In this document: one piece after another, positions 12,803 to 23,597 of the stretch | How the letters are laid out: each line of letters opens with the position of its first letter | Numbering within the stretch: the first letter of the stretch is position 1 | Assembly (NCBI GenBank): GCA_905182985.1 | Contig: CAJJDN010000166.1 | Span: 148,025 to 212,024, forward strand | Reading direction: 5' to 3' | DNA: 64,000 nucleotides | Origin: Paramecium sonneborni | Lineage: Eukaryota; Ciliophora; Oligohymenophorea; Peniculida; Parameciidae | Position numbers and translations under genes: made by a program | Notes under the pieces: model-generated | What the model saw: only the letters and a program-made list of their open reading frames with translations | The model's database searches: none | What the model was told of the DNA's origin: nothing

Positions 12803-14019
12803 TTAAAAATTACCCGCTAAATATTCGTTATATTTATAAAAATTTATTATTAAAAATGGATTAAACTGTTGTTGATTAATTGTCTTTAGATGCTATACCT
12901 TATTATCAAGAATAGTTGTACGGAGCACTGTCTTTAGTTCTAGAACTCTAAAATAGAATCGAAGCTGAAAATGAAATTACTGAAAATATTGTCGTTAAAA
13001 TGTAAGATGACAATAAGAATGAAATCTATCAACATGTCTTGGACTTTGATGAAAAGAACATTGATGATGTAATCTAAGAAATGAATGAAAAATGTTTAAC
13101 TCAATTAGAAGAAATAGATTAAGAAACATTTAAATAAGAGGAATAAATATTCACTATGAATTAAGTATATTATTATTATATATTCTAGAAAATAGATGAA
13201 TTAGAAGATATCATTTCTAATTGCATGACTCAAACAAACAAAGATTAAGTAGTCTTAAACTAATTAAATAATTTGATCAAGGATAAGTAATTACTACTAC
13301 AAGACATTAATTTAGAAATCAAAGAACAAGAATAAATTAATAAGCAAAATTAATAATTTATTAAAAGAAGAATGAAATAAGAAAAATAAAAGTAATAAGA
13401 ACTTGATGAGAAGATGCTTTTAAAATAAAAAAAATAAGAATAGAAATAATTGTTAAAAGAAAAAACTGCAAAAAATGAAGAGCTCTTAGTGTAATCATTG
13501 GTCGAGGAAAAATAAAGACTCTAAAATGAATTGGATGAATTAATTAATGGTTAAGAATAAAAAGTATAGTAATTACTGAGTTAAATGGAAACTACGATTA
13601 TGGAAGAAGATGAAAAATCTATTGTAACTTCTGTTGTGTTAAGAGAGAGTTCAAATAAATCACATTATGAAAAAAAAGAAATTCAAGAACAACCAAAAAA
13701 TAGAGCATGTTGTGGAGAGTGTATAATATTCTGATTAGTTAATGTATAATTTTAATATACTTATATTTAAATCTATAAATATAATATTTTCTTTAATATG
13801 AACTGAAATATCTATTGAAATCCTCAAATAATTTTTTTAATTTGTTGCTAATACAATTATTTTAGAATAAATTATTTTTATTATCTCATCTCAGCCTCTT
13901 CTAAAAACTCTACTGATAAACTTTAATTGATAATAAATTTCGTTCAATTATATTCATGTAAAAACTGACATAAAACAACAGTTATTTTAGACATAAGATA
14001 GAAAATCATGGCAATTATT
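12779..14019. repeat. first copy of a 1241-bp duplication ending at N 14020
   Basis: Positions 12779-14019 recur as 14021-15261 at an offset of 1242, separated only by the N at 14020. I saw no difference between the copies where I compared them. The first copy ends, and the second begins, in the middle of unrelated sequence, as expected when two contigs with an unmerged overlap are joined. It is probably not a biological duplication. Confidence 0.9.
12856..13734 (+). CDS. coiled-coil protein with C-terminal CaaX prenylation motif
   Basis: The protein has 284 aa with one 24-nt intron at 13165-13188. Most of it from residue 60 to 220 is Gln/Lys/Glu-rich coiled coil. It ends in CCGECIIF: Cys-Ile-Ile-Phe fits a CaaX box for prenylation, and the two Cys just before it could be palmitoylated, so a membrane-attached coiled-coil tether is likely. 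This is inferred from the C-terminus only. The intron is a multiple of three with no in-frame TGA, so its retention would only insert eight residues. No enzyme motif is seen. Confidence 0.7.
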
Positions 14020-14020
14020 N

Positions 14021-15261
14021 TTTATACCTAAATAGAAATTATGATTAAAAATTACCCGCTAAATATTCGTTATATTTATAAAAATTTATTATTAAAAATG
14101 GATTAAACTGTTGTTGATTAATTGTCTTTAGATGCTATACCTTATTATCAAGAATAGTTGTACGGAGCACTGTCTTTAGTTCTAGAACTCTAAAATAGAA
14201 TCGAAGCTGAAAATGAAATTACTGAAAATATTGTCGTTAAAATGTAAGATGACAATAAGAATGAAATCTATCAACATGTCTTGGACTTTGATGAAAAGAA
14301 CATTGATGATGTAATCTAAGAAATGAATGAAAAATGTTTAACTCAATTAGAAGAAATAGATTAAGAAACATTTAAATAAGAGGAATAAATATTCACTATG
14401 AATTAAGTATATTATTATTATATATTCTAGAAAATAGATGAATTAGAAGATATCATTTCTAATTGCATGACTCAAACAAACAAAGATTAAGTAGTCTTAA
14501 ACTAATTAAATAATTTGATCAAGGATAAGTAATTACTACTACAAGACATTAATTTAGAAATCAAAGAACAAGAATAAATTAATAAGCAAAATTAATAATT
14601 TATTAAAAGAAGAATGAAATAAGAAAAATAAAAGTAATAAGAACTTGATGAGAAGATGCTTTTAAAATAAAAAAAATAAGAATAGAAATAATTGTTAAAA
14701 GAAAAAACTGCAAAAAATGAAGAGCTCTTAGTGTAATCATTGGTCGAGGAAAAATAAAGACTCTAAAATGAATTGGATGAATTAATTAATGGTTAAGAAT
14801 AAAAAGTATAGTAATTACTGAGTTAAATGGAAACTACGATTATGGAAGAAGATGAAAAATCTATTGTAACTTCTGTTGTGTTAAGAGAGAGTTCAAATAA
14901 ATCACATTATGAAAAAAAAGAAATTCAAGAACAACCAAAAAATAGAGCATGTTGTGGAGAGTGTATAATATTCTGATTAGTTAATGTATAATTTTAATAT
15001 ACTTATATTTAAATCTATAAATATAATATTTTCTTTAATATGAACTGAAATATCTATTGAAATCCTCAAATAATTTTTTTAATTTGTTGCTAATACAATT
15101 ATTTTAGAATAAATTATTTTTATTATCTCATCTCAGCCTCTTCTAAAAACTCTACTGATAAACTTTAATTGATAATAAATTTCGTTCAATTATATTCATG
15201 TAAAAACTGACATAAAACAACAGTTATTTTAGACATAAGATAGAAAATCATGGCAATTATT
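14021..15261. repeat. second copy of the 1241-bp duplication
   Basis: Identical to 12779-14019. After 15261 the sequence continues into the kinase gene at 15330, whereas the first copy stops at the N. The natural order is therefore pseudogene, one copy of the coiled-coil gene, then the kinase. Confidence 0.9.
14098..14976 (+). CDS. assembly duplicate of the CaaX coiled-coil gene
   Basis: This copy is identical to the gene at 12856-13734, including the 24-nt intron and the CCGECIIF end. It sits in the second copy of the N-joined duplication. Treat it and the first copy as one gene unless read depth shows two. Confidence 0.7.
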
Positions 15262-15329
15262 TAGATTTGATGCTAACTACTTGAAATAATTTATTTAGTA
15301 TAACAAATAGAATCTATTAATATATAAAT
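14977..15329. other. AT-rich intergenic gap upstream of the kinase
   Basis: About 350 bp without a usable frame; the first 285 bp are the tail of the second duplicate copy. It probably contains the 3' end of the coiled-coil gene and the promoter of the kinase at 15330. No motif identified. Confidence 0.45.
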
Positions 15330-16809
15330 ATGCTCTAATCGATAGGTGAAACAATTTAAAGCCAACCTTCAATAAATTATGGGACTGTAAGATACTCATT
15401 CAAATGCGTTCGTCGTCACTTATTTCAAGATAAAGTTTATTATGTTCATGCTTTACCCAATTTAATAACAATAGGAGATGTATAAAATTAGCGATAATCT
15501 TAGCATATTAATGATCCAAATCCTAAGTATAAATTAGAACTGAATTTGAAAAATATAGTTTATTGGAAGTAGGAACATGGTTAAAATCGTGCCTTTGGTA
15601 TAAAATATAAGTAAGTTTTGAAAAAGAAGAATAATTTAGAAAGAATGTGAAGTTCTTTGAAGCAACGTCAGAATAATTACAAAAATTTAGACAAGAAATA
15701 AGTTGTTTAATAGGGTTCCATTCTTTAGATGATCACTATAAAATAGATGAATTGATAGGAAAAGGGTCCTTTTCTTCTGTTTATAAGATTTTTAGATAAC
15801 ATGATAAAAAAGTATTTGCTATGAAATATGTATCAAGTAAATAAAAGAATGATAAAGAAAACATGGTAATGAAAATAAATGTATAATAATAGTAATTAGT
15901 GGAAAACGAGATTGGAATTCTACGATCTTTTAATCATGATTAAATTTTGAAAATTTATGAAGTATATCGTGTTGAAGAATATCATTATGGAATAATAGTA
16001 GAATATTTGGATGGAATAGCATTATCAACTTTAATTGATTAACTTAAAAAAAATTAACACGTTCTTAAAGAATCAGAAATAAAAACAATACTTTAAGCCT
16101 TATTAATGGCATTAGCAATAATCCATTAAGAATAGGTGATACATAGAGATATTAAACCATAAAATATAATGATATCTTAATAACATTATAATAGTGTTAA
16201 AATAATTGATTTTGGATTAAGCATAAAGAATTAATTATAATATAATAGGTGTGGAACTCCTGGTTATATGGCTCCTGAGATTGTCAATATGAGAAAAGAT
16301 TAATAGAAAGCATGGACATCTCTTTGTGATGTGTTCAGTCTTGGAGTTGTATTCTTTAAATTGTATATATATATATATCTTATATTTCTAGATTATCTAA
16401 AGGAATCAGTTGTTTTTAAGGTTAAACATCAGATTAAGTGTTGGCTAATAATAAAAAGTGTTAAATAGATTGGTCTATAGTATAATAACATAATTATTCT
16501 AAGAACTGCATAGTAATATTTAAATCTTATTAATAGTAATTATTAAAGGCGATGTTAGCTAAAGATCCTGAAGAAAGAATTACAGCTTATTAAGCACTTT
16601 AACATCCATTCTTTGGAGATGCCTTCTTAACTATGTATACTGATTATAATGGACATTCAACTAGTCTAAAATCTAAATAAATATTAAATCCAACACTTGA
16701 AAAACATTATTTCGATTCCTATTTAAGTATCGAAGATAACTCTGTTCAAAAGCAACAAGTATATTACAGAGAAATAAGACCATCTATTATAAGTAGAAGG
16801 TAATAATGA
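15330..16809 (+). CDS. serine/threonine protein kinase with N-terminal extension
   Basis: Four exons with introns at 15611-15639, 15866-15892 and 16363-16391 encode 464 aa. An N-terminal region of about 150 residues may be a PH-like module (not certain). The kinase domain has GKGSFSSVYK, the lysine in FAMKYV, an intact HRDIKPQN loop, DFGLS and the activation-segment end CGTPGYMAPE, so it should be active. The motif set is CAMK-like or a ciliate-specific group. The C-terminus is short and basic. The second intron (27 nt) has no in-frame TGA. It ends 11 bp from the stop of the convergent EF-hand gene. Confidence 0.87.
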
Positions 16810-16820
16810 TTATAATTTTT

Positions 16821-17051
16821 TCAAAAACAGACATTGTAGTTATCAATTATAATGCTGATTATTCGCAGGAACTCTTAAAATGTTATCTATTAATTTGGAA
16901 ATAATGCTGGATCAATTTACTTCTCTGGCATTAATACTTTAAAAGCCTTAATACATTCTTATAAAGATAAGTTTCCTTCTCCTTCTACATCTAAACTGTC
17001 AAATGCTTTCTTTGCTAATCTCTAGACTTTCTCTTTGTCTAATTTATTCAT
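16821..17051 (-). CDS. small EF-hand protein, 76 aa
   Basis: A single exon runs from ATG 17051 to TGA 16821-16823. One canonical EF-hand loop is visible, starting DVEGEGNLSLQE (Asp1, Glu3, Glu5, Gly6, Glu12), with a helix on each side. A second hand is only a remnant near TFQEFLRIIS. It may be a small calcium sensor or a regulatory subunit. It lies between the kinase (convergent) and the TPR gene (same strand, 34 bp upstream). Confidence 0.75.
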
Positions 17052-17084
17052 TATTATATCAATTTATTTATATTTAATAAAATA

Positions 17085-19520
17085 TCAAATTATTGGATAT
17101 CTTGACATATGCTATAATTACTTTTAATTCAACTTTCTATTCTATTCAATATTTATTGCTTAATAAAAGAACTATAGAAAGTTCCATTATAAACATTAAA
17201 AACAAATATCATATCCATTTTAATCTAAAAACCAAGCAGCATATTTCATTATTTCATATTATCCTATTAATATTATTTCATTCAATATTTTACTATCATT
17301 TTATTTTTCAAATATTTAAGAATTCTTTTCCATATATTTTATAAACATTTAACCATTTTAATAACTTTTTTTCTTAAAATTATATGTTCCTTCTGGTGTC
17401 GTTTTATGAAATTCATTTAAATAAAAATTTGCATAATAATTATTTTTTTATTCTTTATTAAGTCTGCCTAAATTTATACTCTAAAACTTACTTAACATAA
17501 ATGATATTTCTTAAAAATTCTGTTTCTATTTTTCAGCTTATTAAATTGCTTCTTCATTTTTATTTCTTAACCAATTTATTATTGCTTTCATAACTTAAGA
17601 AATCTCTATTGTATAAGCTTTTTCATGAGCTTCTAAGGCTTTATCAAATTAAAATAAAAAAAAATATAAATTTCCTTTATGAAATTCTATCTATTAAATC
17701 TTAAATTCTTCAGACAGCTTGCCAGCATTTTGATAATATTCTATCGCCTAATCAAACTCAATCTTACGAAATAAAGATTAACCTTCTATTGCCTGTATAA
17801 TATTTTACCTTTATAAAAGTAGGAATAAGCCAATTTTGCATTTAATGCTATAGCTCGATCAAAACATTCTATTGCTTGATCATATTTTAAATCAAAATAA
17901 TAACAATATCCTAAGTTTAAATTTAATATTTAACCTTAAAATTATAGTGCCATTGAGTCCTTTGGATTAATATCAATTAACTTTTAATATTACAAAGCCC
18001 CAATACTAATTTTATCATTTTCTTTTATCATCAAAAATGTATCCTATAACAAAGCATTATAATTATCTTCCTTTTACATTTCACTCAAAATTTAAAAAGC
18101 CTCCGAAATTTTATTCATCTTAAGTAAATATATTACTTATAAAGATTGCAAGTTATCTTTAATGTATTCAACATCCTTTATTTTTATTATATAGTTATAA
18201 GCTTCTTCAAATTGATTCTATTAACATAAAATAATGCCTATCATAATTGAATTATATGAAACTTTAAAATAAATAATTCCATCTATTATCAGGAAAAGCT
18301 AAATTTAACTAATTACATATTTTATTAACTTCTTCAGATTTTTATTGTATTTTTAAAATAATTCCTATATTTTAGATAAACTAATTTATACCTTTTAACA
18401 CATATCCATAAACACTATTTTGATTTTTATTTATTAATATCTCTGATTATTTCATTGCTAAATCAATTTAATTTAATTTTAATAGTGTAAGACCTTTTAA
18501 AAATGAATCAATACATTTGTAAATTTAAACAATTTCCTTATTCTAATTCATTTCTGTTATAATTTTATCAAATACTTCAAAAGCTTACTAGAAAGATTTA
18601 GATTTAAGTAAGTTTTTTCCTAATTATTTAAATAATTTACCATAAATTAGATTATAAAATAATTCTTTCGTTTACAAAGCAACTTATTTATATTTTTCTA
18701 AAGCAATTTCTGATACATTCATCCTTTCTAAAGCATATCCTTAAATTAAATTACGTATTAACCTTCAAAATAAGTGATGAGTAAATTATTAGGGTCAATT
18801 TTACTATACATACTTAGATAATCTAAGGCTTCTTTGTATTATTCTGTTTAGAATAAATTAAGACTGAGATAGATGTAACATTCCTTTAGAATTTGTTACT
18901 TCTAATCTTTAAAACACAATTTCTTGTAAAAAGCTTGACTTTTTTTATATTCTTAAATTATATATAGATTTCTCCCTAGAAGACATTCTAAATTCTAATG
19001 ATAATAATTAGATTTCAAAATGTTAGATTCATTGAATTCTTAAATATTTAAGTTAAGGAAATATTTTTTATTTGTCAACTTTATCAGCGTTTAGGACATT
19101 TATAGAGCTTCTTTGTATTTTTGGATAGAATTTAATAGATGACCTTAGAAATTAATGCTAAATACATTGATCAAACATTAAGAGAATTAAATATTCTTTT
19201 GAAACTTCTTAGAATTGGTCGATAAATATTTGTTTAATATTTTACACATCATTTATATCATCAAAGATTTTATACTAGGTAATCAAATAAGAGAGAATAT
19301 CATTTAAAATATTCCTTTCTATATTTTTAGTGAATATTTAAAAAGTTGAAATATTGTTTTTAAAGGTTTGATTTATAAGTTAAGATCTAATATCTTATAG
19401 TAGATTTTATTTAGATTGAATAAAAGTAAAAAATTGTTAGTTTTTCAATAATTTTTTTGATTTCAATGTTTGTATTACATTCTCAATTTTGTTTATTACT
19501 TAATGAAGAAGCAAGAGCAT
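17085..19520 (-). CDS. tetratricopeptide-repeat (TPR) protein, 780 aa
   Basis: Four introns (22, 23, 25 and 23 nt) give one frame from ATG 19520 to TGA 17085-17087. Many degenerate TPR units are seen, such as QYKEALDYLSMYSKIDPNN, FEEAYNYIIKIKD and YDQAIECFDRAIALNAK, with FDKALEAHEKAYTI near the C-terminus. TPR arrays bind protein partners; in ciliates many belong to intraflagellar transport or basal bodies, but nothing here fixes the role. The start overlaps the divergent MORN start by 55 bp on the other strand, so one of the two starts may be wrong. The first part of the gene is repeated in the assembly duplications. Confidence 0.75.
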
Positions 19521-19933
19521 ATTATCAATTAATAGAAAATCATCAATATGTTAAACATGGAGTTCAGAAGCACAAAACTTACAACTTATGTAATCTTATT
19601 TACATAGTTGACATATTCCAATAATTTGAAAGTTTTAATGATGAACTTTTAGACAATAATCCATGTATATTATTAAATTATAATTATTTAATGCATTATT
19701 CAATCGTTAATGGTAAAGAATTCTCTGAAGTGTCAATATTATATTCGAAGAATAGTGAAAGCAATGAATTGCATTAAAATGAAAATTCGTAAACAATCAA
19801 ATTAGAAAACTAGAATACCAAAAGAGTATAATGGTGTTGATGAAAATAAGGAATTTATCGATAAATTTTAAAATTATAAAGCACACAATAAAGAGTTTGA
19901 ATATTGTAATCTTGTGAATATGGAAAATAGTTA
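18612..19933. repeat. first copy of a 1322-bp duplication ending at N 19934
   Basis: Positions 18612-19933 recur as 19935-21256 at an offset of 1323. The block contains the 5' half of the TPR gene and the 5' part of the MORN gene. The single N between the copies points to two overlapping contigs joined without merging. Confidence 0.9.
19466..19933 (+). other. MORN gene 5' fragment in copy 1
   Basis: The first 468 bp of the MORN gene from its ATG, cut by the N at 19934. The full gene is at 21899-23503. Confidence 0.75.
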
Positions 19934-19934
19934 N

Positions 19935-20843
19935 GTTTTTTCCTAATTATTTAAATAATTTACCATAAATTAGATTATAAAATAATTCTTTCGTTTACAA
20001 AGCAACTTATTTATATTTTTCTAAAGCAATTTCTGATACATTCATCCTTTCTAAAGCATATCCTTAAATTAAATTACGTATTAACCTTCAAAATAAGTGA
20101 TGAGTAAATTATTAGGGTCAATTTTACTATACATACTTAGATAATCTAAGGCTTCTTTGTATTATTCTGTTTAGAATAAATTAAGACTGAGATAGATGTA
20201 ACATTCCTTTAGAATTTGTTACTTCTAATCTTTAAAACACAATTTCTTGTAAAAAGCTTGACTTTTTTTATATTCTTAAATTATATATAGATTTCTCCCT
20301 AGAAGACATTCTAAATTCTAATGATAATAATTAGATTTCAAAATGTTAGATTCATTGAATTCTTAAATATTTAAGTTAAGGAAATATTTTTTATTTGTCA
20401 ACTTTATCAGCGTTTAGGACATTTATAGAGCTTCTTTGTATTTTTGGATAGAATTTAATAGATGACCTTAGAAATTAATGCTAAATACATTGATCAAACA
20501 TTAAGAGAATTAAATATTCTTTTGAAACTTCTTAGAATTGGTCGATAAATATTTGTTTAATATTTTACACATCATTTATATCATCAAAGATTTTATACTA
20601 GGTAATCAAATAAGAGAGAATATCATTTAAAATATTCCTTTCTATATTTTTAGTGAATATTTAAAAAGTTGAAATATTGTTTTTAAAGGTTTGATTTATA
20701 AGTTAAGATCTAATATCTTATAGTAGATTTTATTTAGATTGAATAAAAGTAAAAAATTGTTAGTTTTTCAATAATTTTTTTGATTTCAATGTTTGTATTA
20801 CATTCTCAATTTTGTTTATTACTTAATGAAGAAGCAAGAGCAT
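19935..20843 (-). other. TPR gene 5' fragment in duplicate copy 2
   Basis: This repeats the N-terminal coding part of the TPR gene (ATG at 20843) and is cut by the N at 19934. Not a separate gene. Confidence 0.75.
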
Positions 20844-21256
20844 ATTATCAATTAATAGAAAATCATCAATATGTTAAACATGGAGTTCAGAAGCACAAAA
20901 CTTACAACTTATGTAATCTTATTTACATAGTTGACATATTCCAATAATTTGAAAGTTTTAATGATGAACTTTTAGACAATAATCCATGTATATTATTAAA
21001 TTATAATTATTTAATGCATTATTCAATCGTTAATGGTAAAGAATTCTCTGAAGTGTCAATATTATATTCGAAGAATAGTGAAAGCAATGAATTGCATTAA
21101 AATGAAAATTCGTAAACAATCAAATTAGAAAACTAGAATACCAAAAGAGTATAATGGTGTTGATGAAAATAAGGAATTTATCGATAAATTTTAAAATTAT
21201 AAAGCACACAATAAAGAGTTTGAATATTGTAATCTTGTGAATATGGAAAATAGTTA
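19935..21256. repeat. second copy of the 1322-bp duplication
   Basis: Matches 18612-19933. It starts inside the TPR gene and runs on to 21404, where the next N junction follows. Confidence 0.9.
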
Positions 21257-21404
21257 ATTAAAAATTTACAAAGAGTCATGTTATTTTGGTTAGATAGCAA
21301 ATGGAAAAAGAAATGGAAAAGGAGTTTTAATTTGTAATAATGGAAGAATTTATGAAGGAAATTTTGAGAATAATAGAAAGCATGGTTAAGGATATGAATA
21401 ATTA
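20296..21404. repeat. first copy of a 1109-bp duplication ending at N 21405
   Basis: Positions 20296-21404 recur as 21406-22514 at an offset of 1110. This is the third overlapping piece over the same TPR/MORN junction, so most of that junction appears three times. Confidence 0.9.
20789..21404 (+). other. MORN gene 5' fragment in copy 2
   Basis: The first 616 bp of the MORN gene, cut by the N at 21405. The full gene is at 21899-23503. Confidence 0.75.
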
Positions 21405-21405
21405 N

Positions 21406-21953
21406 TCCCTAGAAGACATTCTAAATTCTAATGATAATAATTAGATTTCAAAATGTTAGATTCATTGAATTCTTAAATATTTAAGTTAAGGAAATATTTT
21501 TTATTTGTCAACTTTATCAGCGTTTAGGACATTTATAGAGCTTCTTTGTATTTTTGGATAGAATTTAATAGATGACCTTAGAAATTAATGCTAAATACAT
21601 TGATCAAACATTAAGAGAATTAAATATTCTTTTGAAACTTCTTAGAATTGGTCGATAAATATTTGTTTAATATTTTACACATCATTTATATCATCAAAGA
21701 TTTTATACTAGGTAATCAAATAAGAGAGAATATCATTTAAAATATTCCTTTCTATATTTTTAGTGAATATTTAAAAAGTTGAAATATTGTTTTTAAAGGT
21801 TTGATTTATAAGTTAAGATCTAATATCTTATAGTAGATTTTATTTAGATTGAATAAAAGTAAAAAATTGTTAGTTTTTCAATAATTTTTTTGATTTCAAT
21901 GTTTGTATTACATTCTCAATTTTGTTTATTACTTAATGAAGAAGCAAGAGCAT
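21406..21953 (-). other. TPR gene 5' fragment in duplicate copy 3
   Basis: A third appearance of the TPR N-terminus (ATG at 21953), cut by the N at 21405. Not a separate gene. Confidence 0.75.
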
Positions 21954-22514
21954 ATTATCAATTAATAGAAAATCATCAATATGTTAAACATGGAGTTCAG
22001 AAGCACAAAACTTACAACTTATGTAATCTTATTTACATAGTTGACATATTCCAATAATTTGAAAGTTTTAATGATGAACTTTTAGACAATAATCCATGTA
22101 TATTATTAAATTATAATTATTTAATGCATTATTCAATCGTTAATGGTAAAGAATTCTCTGAAGTGTCAATATTATATTCGAAGAATAGTGAAAGCAATGA
22201 ATTGCATTAAAATGAAAATTCGTAAACAATCAAATTAGAAAACTAGAATACCAAAAGAGTATAATGGTGTTGATGAAAATAAGGAATTTATCGATAAATT
22301 TTAAAATTATAAAGCACACAATAAAGAGTTTGAATATTGTAATCTTGTGAATATGGAAAATAGTTAATTAAAAATTTACAAAGAGTCATGTTATTTTGGT
22401 TAGATAGCAAATGGAAAAAGAAATGGAAAAGGAGTTTTAATTTGTAATAATGGAAGAATTTATGAAGGAAATTTTGAGAATAATAGAAAGCATGGTTAAG
22501 GATATGAATAATTA
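21406..22514. repeat. second copy of the 1109-bp duplication
   Basis: Matches 20296-21404. Only this last piece continues into the complete MORN gene, so it marks the true right-hand side of the locus. Confidence 0.9.
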
Positions 22515-23503
22515 CCAGAGAATTGTATATATGAAGGGATGTATATAAATGGTAAACCAGAAGGAATTGGTAAATTTATATGGGGAAATGGAGAAAGTTA
22601 TGAAGGAAGTTGGTTAAATGGTTTAAAACATGGATAAGGAATTTGGGTAGGTATAAATAAAGATTCTTATATTGGAGAATGGAAAATGGGTAATCCGTAT
22701 GGATTTGGGGTATATGTTGCAATAAATGGGGATAAATATGAAGGAGAATTTCATAATAATCTTAAACATGGATATGGAATTGAATATTTATCTAATGGAG
22801 ATATTTATAAAGGATATTATTCTAATGGAAAACCAGAAGGTTAAGGAGAATATTCTTGGAATTCAGGAAGTTATTATAATGGAACATTTCTTAATGGTTT
22901 AAGACATGGAAAGGGTAATTGGATTAAAGATAAAAATGCTAAATAATCTGATATTTATGAAGGAGAATATATAAATGATAAAAAATGTGGATTTGGTATT
23001 TATAGATGGGAAACAGGTAGTAGATATGAAGGAAATTTCTATGAAGATTTAAGACATGGATTTGGAAAAATGTTTTGGAATGATGGATCTTATTATTTTG
23101 GAATGTGGGAGAAAGGAAATTAATGTGGAGAAGGAGAATATGTATATATTTATATTATAATTATATATAAGTGTAAAAATGGAGAATAACCTAAATTTGG
23201 TCTTTTTGAAAAAAATATTCTTATTAAAGAGGATTTTGATAAAGTTAAAAGATAATCTAATAATATAAGAATTAGATAATATACAAGTAAATCAATTTAT
23301 AAAATTTATTTCTAGCCAGTTAAAGAACAACTAGAGCAAATAGTTATTAAGCTACTAATATTTAAAAACCATTAAACACTTTGAGACCAAATAGTGTTAA
23401 GTAGCCAAATCAAAACTTTTTTGGTTCAACTAAAAATGCATTTTAATCTAAGAAAAAAAGATAGTTCTCATTACATAAATAATCCATTGATGTCAATTTT
23501 TGA
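21899..23503 (+). CDS. MORN-repeat protein, 506 aa
   Basis: Three introns (25, 30 and 29 nt) link ATG 21899 to TGA 23501-23503. After an N-terminal region of about 160 residues come at least ten MORN repeats of about 23 residues, such as YEGNFENNRKHGQGYE, YEGSWLNGLKHGQGIW and YEGNFYEDLRHGFGKM, then a basic Ser/Lys-rich tail. MORN arrays bind membranes or act as cortical and axonemal scaffolds; radial-spoke proteins with MORN repeats are one possible relative. The 30-nt intron has no in-frame TGA. The start overlaps the divergent TPR start. Confidence 0.85.
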
Positions 23504-23597
23504 ATAATATTATATTTATAATTAATATTCCTTACATAAATATAGTGAGTGATTTTATTATTTATATATAGATATAATAATAATCTGTTCAAAATTT

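Noticed and set aside
12856..14976. Two tandem paralogues of the CaaX coiled-coil gene
   Set aside because: The copies look identical including introns and flanks and are joined by an N, as expected of an assembly overlap.
17093..17344. Plus-strand frame of 83 codons
   Set aside because: Antisense to the C-terminal part of the TPR gene; composition is Ile/Leu/Tyr-rich without pattern.
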